A DNA stretch of 64,000 nt from Oceanispirochaeta sp. M1 (GCF_003346715.1 NZ_QQPQ01000018.1:55734-119733), one strand, 5' to 3'. Shown: positions 17,937-27,992, counted from the stretch's first letter. Notes: generated from the letters alone by a model not told the origin. Translations and numbers: made by a program.

Positions 17937-19268
17937 ATGAGTACTACACCTGTAATTACAGATATGAAAGTCTTTCCGGTAGCCGGAAGAGACTGCATGC
18001 TTCTAAATCTAAGCGGAGCTCATAGCCCCTACTTCACCCGTAATATTGTGATCCTCACTACGGATGGTGGAGAAACCGGAATCGGTGAAGTACCGGGAGG
18101 AGAAAAAATCCGCAAGACTCTGGAAGATGCCAAATCCATGGTTATCGGATCATCACTGGGCAGCTATAAGGATGTTCTGAATAAAGTTCATACATCCTTT
18201 ATGGACCGAGATACCGGTGGGCGGGGACTTCAGACTTTTGATCTACGTACAACGATTCATGTTGTGACTGCAATTGAATCCTGTTTCCTTGACCTACTTG
18301 GTAAATATCTGAATGTCCCTGTAGCTTCACTACTGGGAGACGGCATGCAGAGAGAGTCTGTAGAAGTTCTAGGATACTTATTTTATGTAGGAGATCCTGA
18401 CAAAACAGATTTACCTTATGCCAGAGAAAAAGAGACTGATAATGACTGGTACAGGATTCGTCATGAGGAAGCTCTTACCCCGGAAACCGTAGTTAAATTG
18501 GCGGAAGCATCAAGTGAACTCTATGGATTCAAAGACTTCAAGTTGAAAGGCGGAGTACTGGATGGGAAAGAAGAGATAGAAGCCATAAAGGCTCTCAAAA
18601 ACAGATTTCCCGAAGCCAGAATCACATTGGACCCGAATGGAGCCTGGAGCCTGGATGAGGCAGTTAATCTTTGCAGTGATATGCACGGGATTCTAAGTTA
18701 TTGTGAAGATCCCTGCGGGGCTGAAAACGGACTGTCCGGTCGGGAAATCATGTCGGAATTCAGAAAAGCCACCGGCCTGCCTACTGCAACCAACATGATT
18801 GCCACAGACTGGCGTCAGATGCAGCATTCCATGGCACTGAATAGTGTAGATATCCCTCTGGCGGACCCTCACTTCTGGACAATGTCCGGATCTGTCCGGG
18901 TCGGACAGATGTGTGATGCCTTCGGACTTACCTGGGGGTCTCACTCCAATAATCACTTTGATATTTCCCTTGCCATGTTTACGCATGTTGCAGCGGCGGT
19001 TCCGGGTAAAGTAACAGCAATTGATACACACTGGATCTGGCAGGAAGGAATAGAACGTCTGACTAAAAGCCCTTTAAAAATTAAAGATGGACAGATTGCC
19101 GTTCCGAAGAAACCGGGATTGGGAGTGGAAATTGATATGGATCAGATCATGAAAGCTCATGAGCTGTATAAAAAAGAGAATCTCGGGGCAAGAGATGATT
19201 CTGTTGGAATGCAGTATCTGATTCCCGACTGGGAATTTAACAACAAAAAGCCCTGTATGGTTCGTTAA
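17937..19268 (+). CDS. gudD: Glucarate dehydratase
   Basis: This enolase-superfamily enzyme removes water from D-glucarate (and L-idarate) to give 5-keto-4-deoxyglucarate. It has 443 residues, matching E. coli GudD in length. Motifs seen: [14 protein letters not shown] with the KxK lysine near residue 205, metal ligand region [16 protein letters not shown], the NMIATDWRQ stretch, and the C-terminal [21 protein letters not shown] with the catalytic histidine. It follows garR by 16 nt. The long insertion [27 protein letters not shown] is the family's capping segment. Confidence 0.95.
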   Translation: MSTTPVITDMKVFPVAGRDCMLLNLSGAHSPYFTRNIVILTTDGGETGIGEVPGGEKIRKTLEDAKSMVIGSSLGSYKDVLNKVHTSFMDRDTGGRGLQTFDLRTTIHVVTAIESCFLDLLGKYLNVPVASLLGDGMQRESVEVLGYLFYVGDPDKTDLPYAREKETDNDWYRIRHEEALTPETVVKLAEASSELYGFKDFKLKGGVLDGKEEIEAIKALKNRFPEARITLDPNGAWSLDEAVNLCSDMHGILSYCEDPCGAENGLSGREIMSEFRKATGLPTATNMIATDWRQMQHSMALNSVDIPLADPHFWTMSGSVRVGQMCDAFGLTWGSHSNNHFDISLAMFTHVAAAVPGKVTAIDTHWIWQEGIERLTKSPLKIKDGQIAVPKKPGLGVEIDMDQIMKAHELYKKENLGARDDSVGMQYLIPDWEFNNKKPCMVR

Positions 19269-19330
19269 GATTATCTGTATAAAGCGGGGCTGATTTCAGC
19301 TCTGTTGAAAATAAACAATAGGAGATTACT

Positions 19331-20362
19331 ATGAAAAAGGGACTAATTATTCTTATTTGTCTGCTGTCTATGACTGGTTTTATTTTTGCTGAAGGTCAGG
19401 GAGAAGATGGAAAGCTGTTGAAAGGGAATCTGAGAATTGTTATCGGTTCTTCTTCCACAGGTGGAGACACCTATGCGAACTCTGCCATAGTGGCTGAGTA
19501 TCTAGCTGAAGAACTGGATATGAATGTTAAAGTTGATGCCACTGGTGTAAATGCTGCATATGATGCCCTGAACAGAGATTCTTCAGGACATACAATCATG
19601 ATCTTTCATGATCAGGCCTACCTTGGATACCTTTATGGTAAAGAAGGATACTCCAATCCTTTTGAAAACTATATTGTAGGTCCTTCTGTAGCAATTAATC
19701 CCGGCAATGCTTATCTTGCACCAGCCAACTCCCCCTATAATACACTTCAGGATGCAATAGATGCAGCCGGAACTGGAACAAAAGTCCGTGTTGCCATCCA
19801 ACCCGGTGGTGTTTCCGAAATTGGATATACAGCGATGAAAAATGCTGTTGCCATCGAATACCCTGGAATGGAAGAGAATATGGTAGCCGTAAACACCGGA
19901 TCTCAGTCCGATAAAAACCAGCTTCTCTTTGATGGTCAGGCAGATATTATTAATGGTTCTATCCAGGCGAATGAGCAGTATACCAACCTGCCTTCAGATG
20001 ACATCAAAGCTATGAAGTTTCTATGGATGACTGCGCGTAATGTAACAATTCAGCAGGCCAATCCTGAAGGTTATGGAGATACCAGCAGAGACGATCTTCT
20101 GAGGTTCGTTGAACCTAATGTATCACTTGCCAACAGTTTCACTTTTGATAAAGAGTTTTTCGTACTCTATAATAAAGAGATGGATTCTTCTCTTGTAGAA
20201 TACTATGATGCTGCTCTGACAAAAATATTTGATGCCGGAGAAATACAGAAGAATCAGAAGAAAGCATTCTTTATTCCCAACTATAAAACATCAGCTGAAT
20301 CCACAGCTTATTTCAAAGCTAAAATGATGAATTATGAAGGGATTATCAGTTCTCTGAAATAA
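19331..20362 (+). CDS. Tripartite tricarboxylate-type transporter, periplasmic binding protein (TctC-like)
   Basis: The 343-residue exported protein has a signal peptide of about 20 residues (hydrophobic IILICLLSMTGFIFA) followed by EGQGEDG. The order with the next two genes (small 4-helix protein, large TctA) identifies a TTT transporter, and this is its binding protein, expected to capture a carboxylate. The motif near residue 37 (GSSSTGGDTYANSAIVAEYLAE) corresponds to the ligand-binding loop that in relatives reads PGGxxD. Placed inside the aldarate operon it should bind glucarate or galactarate. AGGAGA precedes the start. Confidence 0.87.
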   Translation: MKKGLIILICLLSMTGFIFAEGQGEDGKLLKGNLRIVIGSSSTGGDTYANSAIVAEYLAEELDMNVKVDATGVNAAYDALNRDSSGHTIMIFHDQAYLGYLYGKEGYSNPFENYIVGPSVAINPGNAYLAPANSPYNTLQDAIDAAGTGTKVRVAIQPGGVSEIGYTAMKNAVAIEYPGMEENMVAVNTGSQSDKNQLLFDGQADIINGSIQANEQYTNLPSDDIKAMKFLWMTARNVTIQQANPEGYGDTSRDDLLRFVEPNVSLANSFTFDKEFFVLYNKEMDSSLVEYYDAALTKIFDAGEIQKNQKKAFFIPNYKTSAESTAYFKAKMMNYEGIISSLK

Positions 20363-20375
20363 AAATTATTAAATT

Positions 20376-20408
20376 GGAATCACCTGGAGAAAATCTTCAG
20401 GTGATTCC
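20376..20408 (+). promoter_or_regulatory. Very stable intergenic hairpin between the binding-protein and TctB genes
   Basis: GGAATCACCTG (20376-20386) pairs perfectly with CAGGTGATTCC (20398-20408), extended inside by four more pairs to a 3-nt loop. No T-tract follows, so it is not a simple terminator. The downstream arm includes AGGTGA, the probable ribosome site of tctB. It likely protects the upstream message and lowers translation of the membrane subunits. Confidence 0.75.
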
Positions 20409-20411
20409 CTT

Positions 20412-20879
20412 ATGACTGAGGAGTTCATTGTGCTTGAAAACAGTGATTTTTTATCCATTAGTATTGATTTTGAAAAATCCCACCTTTTCTTTCCGAGGAT
20501 AATTATTGGAGTGATAATTCTACTCCTGGTTATTATCGGAGTAAAAGAACTGGTAAAAAGAATACGTGCAGGAAATTTAAAAGAGTCCATCAAAGGATTC
20601 AGGTTTTTTGAAGAAAATTACGACAAACTCAAACTTTACGGATCCATAGTATCAGTTGCATGTTACTTCTATTTTATGGATATTATCGGACGATTTTTTC
20701 CTAATCAGGGTCTGGGTTTTTTAATTACATCCATACCCTTCATGTTTATTATGTCATTCCTTTTAGTTGGAAAAGAGAATTTTAAAATTCACAGAACATC
20801 CATTCTGCTCAGCTCGGTGATTACACCGCTGTTCGCTTGGATACTATTCGCCAAGTTATTTTATATAACATTACCATAA
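20412..20879 (+). CDS. Tripartite tricarboxylate-type transporter, small membrane subunit (TctB-like)
   Basis: The 155-residue protein has four hydrophobic segments: about 27-47 (FPRIIIGVIILLLVIIGVKEL), 76-93, 101-118 and 134-152. This is the pattern of the poorly conserved small subunit of TTT transporters. Assignment relies mainly on position between the TctC-like and TctA-like genes. The start codon is four bases after a stable hairpin whose arm contains its ribosome site. Confidence 0.8.
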   Translation: MTEEFIVLENSDFLSISIDFEKSHLFFPRIIIGVIILLLVIIGVKELVKRIRAGNLKESIKGFRFFEENYDKLKLYGSIVSVACYFYFMDIIGRFFPNQGLGFLITSIPFMFIMSFLLVGKENFKIHRTSILLSSVITPLFAWILFAKLFYITLP

Positions 20880-20901
20880 CGTTGATTAATAGGATTTCAA
20901 T

Positions 20902-22413
20902 ATGGAAATATTTACATTATTAACCCCTATGACCTTTCTGCTTTCTACTTTGGGAGTAGTTGGTGGAATAATCTTCGGGGCCATCCCCGGCATGACCGCA
21001 ACCATGGCACTGGCAGTATTTCTACCATTAACATATGCACTGAATCTGCATCAGGCTCTAGCCCTGTTAATAGGACTCTATGTAGGAGGTATTTCCGGTG
21101 GTCTTATTCCGGCGATCCTTCTGAATATACCCGGTACACCTTCCTCTATTACCACAACCTTTGATGGATACCCTATGACGAAAAAGGGGCAAGGTGAACA
21201 AGCATTAAAAATAGGAATAGTCTCTTCTCTCTTCGGGGGATTAATATCTGCACTGATACTGGCAATATTTGCTCCCATGCTGGCAGATCTGGCAATCAGA
21301 TTCTCTTATGTTGAAAAATTCCTAATCATTGTATTTGCCTTGACAGTTATTGCCTCCATATCTCAAGGAAGTATGTTAGTCGGTTTATTGAGCGGATCAA
21401 TCGGAATATTCCTCAGCCTGATCGGAACCTATGGATCAACTTCCGGAGGAAATGATCATACAAGACTGATCCCGGAAGCACTTAAACCAATACTGAGAAA
21501 CGGCTTTTCCCTTCTTCCCGTATTGATAGGAATGTTTGCTCTCACGGCAATCTTTGCAGAAGCTGAAAAGGGTATAAAAACAGAAGCCCATCAGAAACTC
21601 GATTTCCAAAAAGGGGCCAAGTTCAAACTATCTATTTTTAAAAATCAGATTGTGAATGTTATCCGGTCATCTTTCATCGGTACATTTGTAGGATTGCTTC
21701 CCGGTGTTGGAGGAAGCGCAGCATCTGTTCTTTCCTATACACAGGCAAAGAACTTTTCTAAACACCCTGAAAAACTGGGGACAGGAGAACCGGAAGGACT
21801 GATTGCCTCGGAGACAGCTAATAATGGACTGACCGGTGGTGCACTAATTCCCCTTGTATCTCTTGGAATCCCGGGAGACAGTACTACAGCAGTTCTGATA
21901 GGAGCATTTACTCTTCAGGGAGTACAGCTTGGTCCACTCTTTATAAATGGGAACCCTGATGCCTGGAACAGCATGCTTTTATCTTTGGTCATAAGTAATA
22001 TAGCCATGTTCATGATGATGTTTTTTGCAATCAAATATTTTGCCAAGGTTGTTTTCGTCCCGAAACATATTCTCTATCCCATCATTATTGTGATGTGTGC
22101 GGTTGGAGCTTACGCTATAAATTATGGAGTTATGTTTGATGTCTGGACACTGCTGATCTTCGGAATACTGGCATGGATAGGTACAAAGTTTAAATTGCAG
22201 ATTCCTCCGTTATTGATTGGTTTCATCCTCGGACGTCAACTTGAAATCTATTTTGTTAAGAGTCTTGAATCATTCGGTACATTTACAATCTTTTTTACGA
22301 AGAGCAATATAGCTCTGGTTCTATGGTTACTGATAATTGCATCCATCGTATGGTCAATCGTTCTTGATCGCAGACAAAAAAAGATTCTTAAAAATGCAAC
22401 AGATAAAAAATAA
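20902..22413 (+). CDS. Tripartite tricarboxylate-type transporter, large membrane subunit (TctA-like)
   Basis: This is a large permease of 503 residues with about 12 helices. The family signature [27 protein letters not shown] is at residue 21, and [40 protein letters not shown] is the conserved glycine-proline segment of the first repeat. Its second copy appears as [20 protein letters not shown] and [24 protein letters not shown]. All are intact. It ends one base before the galactarate dehydratase start, tying uptake to catabolism. Confidence 0.95.
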   Translation: MEIFTLLTPMTFLLSTLGVVGGIIFGAIPGMTATMALAVFLPLTYALNLHQALALLIGLYVGGISGGLIPAILLNIPGTPSSITTTFDGYPMTKKGQGEQALKIGIVSSLFGGLISALILAIFAPMLADLAIRFSYVEKFLIIVFALTVIASISQGSMLVGLLSGSIGIFLSLIGTYGSTSGGNDHTRLIPEALKPILRNGFSLLPVLIGMFALTAIFAEAEKGIKTEAHQKLDFQKGAKFKLSIFKNQIVNVIRSSFIGTFVGLLPGVGGSAASVLSYTQAKNFSKHPEKLGTGEPEGLIASETANNGLTGGALIPLVSLGIPGDSTTAVLIGAFTLQGVQLGPLFINGNPDAWNSMLLSLVISNIAMFMMMFFAIKYFAKVVFVPKHILYPIIIVMCAVGAYAINYGVMFDVWTLLIFGILAWIGTKFKLQIPPLLIGFILGRQLEIYFVKSLESFGTFTIFFTKSNIALVLWLLIIASIVWSIVLDRRQKKILKNATDKK

Positions 22414-22414
22414 A

Positions 22415-23956
22415 ATGATACAGGCAATAAAAATAAACAAAAGTGACAATGTTGCCGTTGTTGTTTCCCCTAGCGGTATGGATGCCGGAGAAGTTCTTGA
22501 ATCAGAAGGGATTACTCTTAATGAGTTTGTCCCCCAGGGCCACAAGATTTCTCTATGTGATATTCCTGCAGGAGAAAAGATTATCAGGTATGGTGTAACA
22601 ATAGCCACCGCCAGAGAATTGATTCCTGCAGGCAGCTGGGTTAAAGAAGCTTTATTAGAGATACCCAGTTCACCAGCTCTTGATAAACTTGTATATAATA
22701 AACAGGAAATAAAGGATGTGGTCCCCCTGAAGGGATATACATTCGAAGGATTCAGAAATCCTGATGGTTCCGTAGGGACCAGAAATGTATTAGGTATTAC
22801 CACCAGCGTCCAATGTGTCGCCGGTGTAGTGAACCATGTGGTTCGTCTACTCAAAGAAGAAGAGCTGCCGAACTATCCCAATGTAGATGATATTGTAGCA
22901 CTGAATCACAGCTATGGATGCGGAGTCGCCATCAATGCACCTGACGCCGTAATTCCTATCAGAACAGTTAAAAATCTATCTCTGAATCCCAATCTGGGAG
23001 GAGAAGTTCTTATGGTTGGCCTGGGATGTGAAAAGCTTGAAATAAAAGATCTTGAATCATTTCACAAAGACCGGAACAGTACATACTCAAACACAGTTTC
23101 GTCCATGATACTTCAGGATGAATCTCTGAAAGGATATCAGGCCATGGTTGATGCAGCCATGGAACTGGGCCGTAAACATCTAAAGAAACTTAATACACGA
23201 AAGAGAGAGACATGTCCTCTTTCAGACCTTGTAATAGGTATGCAATGCGGTGGGAGTGATGCATTTTCAGGCCTCACAGCAAACCCTGTTGTTGGATTTG
23301 CAGCTGATTTGATTGTTCGAGCCGGAGGAACGGCCGTGTTTTCGGAAGTTACAGAAGTAAGAGATGCAACTCCTGTTCTTGCCTCTCGCTGTACTGATGA
23401 AGATGTATTTAACAAACTTATAAAAGAGATGGACTGGTATGATCATTATCTCGATATGGGTGGAGCCGACCGCAGTGCCAACACTACTCCGGGAAATAAA
23501 AAAGGCGGACTCGTTAACATAGTAGAGAAGGCGATGGGATCTGTAATCAAATCGGGATCGAATCTTATTTCAGACGTAATAGGTCCCGGTGAAAGGTTGA
23601 AGACAAAAGGCTTAGTCTTTGCAGCAACCCCTGCCAGTGATTTTGTCTGTGGAACCTGTCAGTTGGCATCCGGAATCAGCCTACAGCTGTTCACAACAGG
23701 AAGAGGGACTCCTTATAGTCTGCCTATTGCTCCTGTTATCAAGATATCATCCAGAAAGGATCTTTCAGAAAGATGGTTTGATCTGATAGATCTGGATGCA
23801 GGCCGTATAGCCCATGGGGAAGCCTCTATAGAAGAAGTCGGCTATGAACTACTTCAATTGATTATCGATGTCGCCAGTGGAAAGAAACTGGCTGCCGTTG
23901 AAAAATTGAATATTCAGAATGATCTGGTTCTCTTTAATCCTGCCCCCATAACATAA
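22415..23956 (+). CDS. garD: Galactarate dehydratase (UxaA/GarD family)
   Basis: The enzyme dehydrates meso-galactarate to 5-keto-4-deoxyglucarate using a metal. From the ATG at 22415 it has 513 residues, close to E. coli GarD. The N-terminal SAF domain (1-80) is followed by the catalytic part, with [45 protein letters not shown] and [13 protein letters not shown] strongly resembling GarD. Cysteines in YGCGVA and FVCGTCQLA may be metal ligands. The start is uncertain because no clear ribosome site is seen; ATG 22394 would overlap tctA. Translation is probably coupled to the preceding stop at 22411-22413. Confidence 0.93.
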   Translation: MIQAIKINKSDNVAVVVSPSGMDAGEVLESEGITLNEFVPQGHKISLCDIPAGEKIIRYGVTIATARELIPAGSWVKEALLEIPSSPALDKLVYNKQEIKDVVPLKGYTFEGFRNPDGSVGTRNVLGITTSVQCVAGVVNHVVRLLKEEELPNYPNVDDIVALNHSYGCGVAINAPDAVIPIRTVKNLSLNPNLGGEVLMVGLGCEKLEIKDLESFHKDRNSTYSNTVSSMILQDESLKGYQAMVDAAMELGRKHLKKLNTRKRETCPLSDLVIGMQCGGSDAFSGLTANPVVGFAADLIVRAGGTAVFSEVTEVRDATPVLASRCTDEDVFNKLIKEMDWYDHYLDMGGADRSANTTPGNKKGGLVNIVEKAMGSVIKSGSNLISDVIGPGERLKTKGLVFAATPASDFVCGTCQLASGISLQLFTTGRGTPYSLPIAPVIKISSRKDLSERWFDLIDLDAGRIAHGEASIEEVGYELLQLIIDVASGKKLAAVEKLNIQNDLVLFNPAPIT

Positions 23957-23968
23957 GAAGATTTAATT

Positions 23969-25096
23969 ATGACAAATGTAAATGATAAAATTCGCTCTAT
24001 AAGATTCTCACGCCTTTTGCTGCCTTTAAAAATAGCAGTAAGTGATGCAAAAGTACTGACAGGACTTCAACTCCCCCTCGAAAAAGTAGATATCCTTTTC
24101 ACTCATATTATGACAGAACAAGGTTTAGAGGGGATCGGATTCTCCTATGCTCTGAGAGTGGGAGGAAGAGCACAATATGTACATGCCAGTGAAATTGCGG
24201 CAACCCTTATAGGTAAAGATCCCAGCGACATCAGCAAAATTTGGAAGTCTCTCATATGGCTCGGTGCATCTGTCGGTAACAGCGGGATTGCTGTTCAGGC
24301 AATATCTGCTATAGATACCGCACTTTGGGACTTGAAGGCCAAAAGGGCCAATCTTCCTCTTTCAAAATTGATTGGGTCCCATTTCGATTCAGTGAGCTGT
24401 TATAATACTTCTGGAGGATACCTTCAGGCCTCAATTGAAGAAATTGTAGAAAAATCACAGCATTCCTTATCCTGTGGTCTCGGTGGTGTAAAGATGAAAG
24501 TGGGTCAGCCTGATATGAAAAAAGATATTATGCGCCTTAAGACTCTCCGGGAACGCCTGGGAGAAGATGTTTCCATTATGGTAGACGCTAACCAGCAATG
24601 GGACAGGATAGATGCACTTAATTTCTGCAGACAGGTTGATGAACTGAACCCTGAATGGATAGAGGAACCTCTTGATGCCTATGATATAGATGGGCATGCG
24701 GCCTTAGCTGCTGCCATAGACAGTCCTATCGCATCGGGAGAAATGCTTACCAGTTCTGCTCTTCTAAAGCAGTATATAGATAAAAATGCAGTTGATGTCC
24801 TCCAGCCTGATGCAGCCAGAATTGGAGGAATAACTCCTTATCTGAAAGTAGCCGATATGGCAGATACAGCAGGAATGCGGGTAGCCCCCCATTTTATAAT
24901 GGAAATTCATATACATCTGTCTGCCTGCTATCCCAGAGAGTCCTGGGTTGAACATTTTGAATGGCTGGAACCTCTTTTCAATGAAAGACTGAAGATCAGG
25001 GATGGAAGGATGTATGTTCCCGAAGGCCCTGGACTTGGTCTGACACTGAGTGATCAGTTCTCAGAATGGCTTGAAGATGAAATAATTCTGCGATAA
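23969..25096 (+). CDS. Mandelate racemase/muconate lactonizing family acid-sugar dehydratase, probably galactarate/talarate
   Basis: This 375-residue enolase-superfamily enzyme carries a KMKVG lysine motif near 171, metal-ligand motifs VDANQQW, WIEEPL and SGEML, and a C-terminal catalytic histidine in APHFIMEIHIHL. The last motif resembles L-talarate/galactarate dehydratases. It is the second galactarate-type dehydratase of the operon, structurally unrelated to GarD. The pair may handle different aldarates (galactarate and L-talarate, or altrarate) or different stereochemical outcomes. The exact substrate cannot be decided from sequence. It starts 12 nt after garD and ends the operon. Confidence 0.88.
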   Translation: MTNVNDKIRSIRFSRLLLPLKIAVSDAKVLTGLQLPLEKVDILFTHIMTEQGLEGIGFSYALRVGGRAQYVHASEIAATLIGKDPSDISKIWKSLIWLGASVGNSGIAVQAISAIDTALWDLKAKRANLPLSKLIGSHFDSVSCYNTSGGYLQASIEEIVEKSQHSLSCGLGGVKMKVGQPDMKKDIMRLKTLRERLGEDVSIMVDANQQWDRIDALNFCRQVDELNPEWIEEPLDAYDIDGHAALAAAIDSPIASGEMLTSSALLKQYIDKNAVDVLQPDAARIGGITPYLKVADMADTAGMRVAPHFIMEIHIHLSACYPRESWVEHFEWLEPLFNERLKIRDGRMYVPEGPGLGLTLSDQFSEWLEDEIILR

Positions 25097-25114
25097 TTGA
25101 TCTTTGCCCATATT

Positions 25115-26878
25115 TTATTTTTCTTCCAGAACCACAGGGACAATTTTGTGTTTCAGCACATCAATCAACCCCATATCGGTTAAGCCCAATGCGGGAACAG
25201 TTGGAAGAGATATAAATGACAATGACATAAAGGGTGCCGACATGGGACAGCCCATATCTCTGACCGCCTGATTAAGACGGTTCATTTCAACCATTACCTG
25301 CTCTGCTGAATCCGGGCTCATCAATCCTCCAAGAGGAAGAGCAATTGAATCAATAACCTGCCCCTTATTTGCCAGGGCAAAGCCCCCCTGAGTTCTGACA
25401 ACTTCCTTCACAGCAATCATCATATCCTCAGTGTTGCTGCCGACAACTACTATATTATGGTGATCATGAGAAACAGAAGAAGCCATGGCTCCCTCCTTCA
25501 GTTGAAATCCTCTAACGAAGCCATTTCCCAGCTGTCCGTTTTTTCCATAACGCTCTACCACAGAGAGCCTTAATATATCCTTTGAGACATCAGCCTCTAC
25601 TGAATTATCATCAACTGTAAGCCATTCACTGCTCTCAGTATTGATAATCTGGTTTTCTATCATACAAATAACACGCACAAGAGCCTTGCTTCCCTCTGCC
25701 TTAATTTTAAAATCATCACTTCTCAGCTCTTTCTTCAGTTTGACTGTATGATTCAGATAGTCGGGATATTCCTTTTTGTACTCTTTTAGAATCCTGCCCT
25801 TTTCTGCGACAAGAACTCCGCCCTTAAATACTGCCTCGGGCTTCATGTTATTCAGATCTTTCAAAAGAAGAATATCTGCAAAGCGGCCGGGAGCAAGAGA
25901 ACCAAGTTCATGATCTAGACGAAAATGCCTTGCCGTATTTATTGTAGCAATTTTTATTGCCTTTACCGGGTCCATCCCAAGTTCAATTGAGCGCTGTACG
26001 TTATAGCTGATATGCCCTTCACGGACAATATCATTTACATGTTTATCATCAGTACAGAAGAGGAGATCCTCTGTGGGTAAATTGTGCTTCAGAACCCCTG
26101 CAATCAGAGTATCAAGATTCCTTTCACTACTCCCTTCTCTGATAAGAGCTCTTATTCCGAGAGAAAGACGGTCCTTTAATTCCTGAAATTCTACAGATTC
26201 GTGATCATCCGAGAGTCCCGCAGCGGCATAGACATTCAGACTGTCCCAATCAAGACCGATGGCATGGCCGTTACAGATCCTCCCCTCTTCCCTGGCACTC
26301 AGGATTTTATTCAGATAATCATCCATCAGATTCAGAACCTTGGGAGGGTCAAGCTCTCCCAGGCTGACGGCATTTGATTCTTTTAAGAGCTGTGAGACTT
26401 CCTCTACTCCGAGGATGCCTCCGGTTGTTTCCAGTCCGGGTGCCGTGGGTACCCGGGAGGGAACTTCCATAAAGAGGCGAAAGGGAAGATTCGCGCTCCC
26501 CTTCAAAAGATCGTTAAGACCATCGATTCCCGCCACATTGGCAATTTCCATGGCATCCACAAAGAGAGAGGTTGTTCCCCAGGGGACGATAACCGAGGCA
26601 AGTGCCTCAGGGGTCAGCAATGTGGTTTCAATATGGATATGACTGTCCATAAATCCGGGAACAGCTGTCATTCCCCGGCCGTCATACCTGATTTTTGCCT
26701 CAACATCCCAGCCGGGAGAAACAGCCACAACTCTGCCATTCTTGATGACCAGAGACCCTTCAGTAATCTCTTCGGTATAGACATTCAGTATTTTAATATT
26801 ATCGATATAAAGATCGGCGGGTTCATTTCCTGATGCGGCTCTCAATTCCTGTTTCAGTTCTTCAAGTCGTTTCTGCAT
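25115..26878 (-). CDS. ade: Adenine deaminase
   Basis: This amidohydrolase converts adenine to hypoxanthine and ammonia for purine salvage. It has 587 residues, the usual length. The metal motif MDSHIHIETTLLTPEALA lies near 79, followed by PWGTTSLFVDAMEIANVAG, GHAIGLDW and the CTDDKHVNDIVREGHISYNVQ block specific to Ade. The C-terminal domain contains VSHDHHNIVVVGSN. GAGGTGA lies before the start. It converges with the aldarate operon over an 18-nt gap and is divergent from the PadR operon. Confidence 0.96.
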   Translation of the reverse strand: MQKRLEELKQELRAASGNEPADLYIDNIKILNVYTEEITEGSLVIKNGRVVAVSPGWDVEAKIRYDGRGMTAVPGFMDSHIHIETTLLTPEALASVIVPWGTTSLFVDAMEIANVAGIDGLNDLLKGSANLPFRLFMEVPSRVPTAPGLETTGGILGVEEVSQLLKESNAVSLGELDPPKVLNLMDDYLNKILSAREEGRICNGHAIGLDWDSLNVYAAAGLSDDHESVEFQELKDRLSLGIRALIREGSSERNLDTLIAGVLKHNLPTEDLLFCTDDKHVNDIVREGHISYNVQRSIELGMDPVKAIKIATINTARHFRLDHELGSLAPGRFADILLLKDLNNMKPEAVFKGGVLVAEKGRILKEYKKEYPDYLNHTVKLKKELRSDDFKIKAEGSKALVRVICMIENQIINTESSEWLTVDDNSVEADVSKDILRLSVVERYGKNGQLGNGFVRGFQLKEGAMASSVSHDHHNIVVVGSNTEDMMIAVKEVVRTQGGFALANKGQVIDSIALPLGGLMSPDSAEQVMVEMNRLNQAVRDMGCPMSAPFMSLSFISLPTVPALGLTDMGLIDVLKHKIVPVVLEEK

Positions 26879-26984
26879 GCTGTCACCTCGGATTATGGAT
26901 TCACTATTTACTGATGATAAACAGATTACTCCCTGCTGAAAAGAAAAAACTTGATGAATCCCTGAATTTGAGAGATAACTGTCC

Positions 26985-27012
26985 TTGACTATTCTTTAAA
27001 CAGTATTATACT
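26985..27012 (+). promoter_or_regulatory. Promoter of the padR operon
   Basis: TTGACT (26985-26990), 16-bp spacer, TATACT (27007-27012). Both boxes are 5 of 6 matches. The first 17-bp repeat begins immediately after the -35 box. Confidence 0.65.
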
Positions 27013-27075
27013 TGAACTAGTACTATTCATTAAACAGTAGTGTCCATTAAGTGCTACTGTTCATTAAGTAGACGG
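26991..27075 (+). repeat. Five tandem imperfect 17-bp repeats over the padR promoter and leader
   Basis: Units start at 26991, 27008, 27025, 27042 and 27059. The core C(A/T)T(T/G)AA recurs exactly every 17 bp, and units 1 and 3 agree at 15 of 17 positions. The array covers the spacer, -10 box, start site and leader up to the ribosome site (GGAGGA). It is a candidate cooperative operator for the PadR protein encoded next. Confidence 0.7.
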
Positions 27076-27082
27076 AGGACCT

Positions 27083-27406
27083 ATGAATATACAGTTTAAG
27101 AAGGGCGTTCTGGAAATATGTGTGCTGTCTCTCATCAAATCAAGAGATTATTACGGATATGAACTCGTACAGAGCATAACAGAAAATATCAGTATTTCCG
27201 AAGGATCAATCTATCCATTGTTAAGACGACTCTCTAAAGAAGGACTCTTTGAAACATATCTGAAGGAGTCAGCCGGCGGCCCCCCCCGAAAATACTACAG
27301 AATCACCGAAGAAGGCCGGAGCAGAACAGAGACCGTGATTGAAGAATGGAGTGAATTCACCCGACAGGTGCAAATCATACTTGATAAGGAGACTCAAAAT
27401 GACTGA
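27083..27406 (+). CDS. PadR-family transcriptional regulator
   Basis: The 107-residue protein has the PadR winged-helix fold: KKGVLEICVLSLIKSRDYYGYELVQSI at the N-terminus, SEGSIYPLLRRLSKEGLFETYL as the recognition helix region, and RKYYRITEEGRSRTETVIEEW as the wing and dimer helix. GGAGGA precedes the start. It is followed, with an 8-nt overlap, by a HAAS-domain membrane protein and a DUF4097 protein. This three-gene arrangement is common in Firmicutes and related bacteria, where the PadR protein usually represses the operon. The repeats in front of it fit autoregulation. Confidence 0.93.
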   Translation: MNIQFKKGVLEICVLSLIKSRDYYGYELVQSITENISISEGSIYPLLRRLSKEGLFETYLKESAGGPPRKYYRITEEGRSRTETVIEEWSEFTRQVQIILDKETQND

Positions 27407-27992
27407 AAAACAATTTATTAAAATATTAAAGCAGAATCTGAAGGGTTTGAGTGAAGAGGATCAGATTGAGATTCTGTCCGATTACAATGAACATTTCCTA
27501 CTGGGAAAAGAATCGGGCAAAGATGAAGAGGAGATTTGTATATCTTTGGGAGATCCTGCACAGATTGGAAAAAACAGCCGTGTTGAACTCCTTATGGATA
27601 AGGCTGAGCAGGAAAGTGCTGCGGGGAATGTGTTCAAGGCCGTTGTGGCTTCATTCAGCCTGGGATTTTTCAATATAGTTTTTGTTCTGGGACCCTATCT
27701 GGGATTGGCGGGTGTCATGATCGGTCTGTGGGGCACATCAGTCTCTCTCATGTTATCAGGCCTGATATGCTCATTGGCTGTCATTTTCAGACCCCTCATA
27801 TTAATATTTATCCCCTTTATGACCTATCCCGTCGGATTCGGGATCAATCTGGCTTTATTCCTGGCGGGAATTGCACTATTTTCACTGGGTTCACTCGCTG
27901 TGATCGGCATGACTAAAATTTCAAAGCTGTTCTATAGAGGCACTGTAAAATACCTGCAATCCAATCTGAAAATTATCAAGAGGAGTCGTTAG
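27399..27992 (+). CDS. HAAS-domain (DUF1700-type) membrane protein
   Basis: The 197-residue protein starts with the HAAS signalling domain (MTEKQFIKILKQNLKGLSEEDQIEILSDYNEHFLLGKESGKDEEEICISLGDP, residues 1-53), which is short, helical and cytoplasmic. Four or five membrane helices follow from about residue 85 to 180. ATG 27399 overlaps padR; a longer frame from 27339 lies entirely within padR and lacks a ribosome site. The partner gene starts one base after its stop. It may sense envelope state together with the DUF4097 protein, an inference from the conserved gene order. Confidence 0.85.
   Translation: MTEKQFIKILKQNLKGLSEEDQIEILSDYNEHFLLGKESGKDEEEICISLGDPAQIGKNSRVELLMDKAEQESAAGNVFKAVVASFSLGFFNIVFVLGPYLGLAGVMIGLWGTSVSLMLSGLICSLAVIFRPLILIFIPFMTYPVGFGINLALFLAGIALFSLGSLAVIGMTKISKLFYRGTVKYLQSNLKIIKRSR

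Noticed and set aside
22337..22414. Upstream start for galactarate dehydratase
   Set aside because: It overlaps the end of tctA in another frame and adds residues not seen in GarD proteins.
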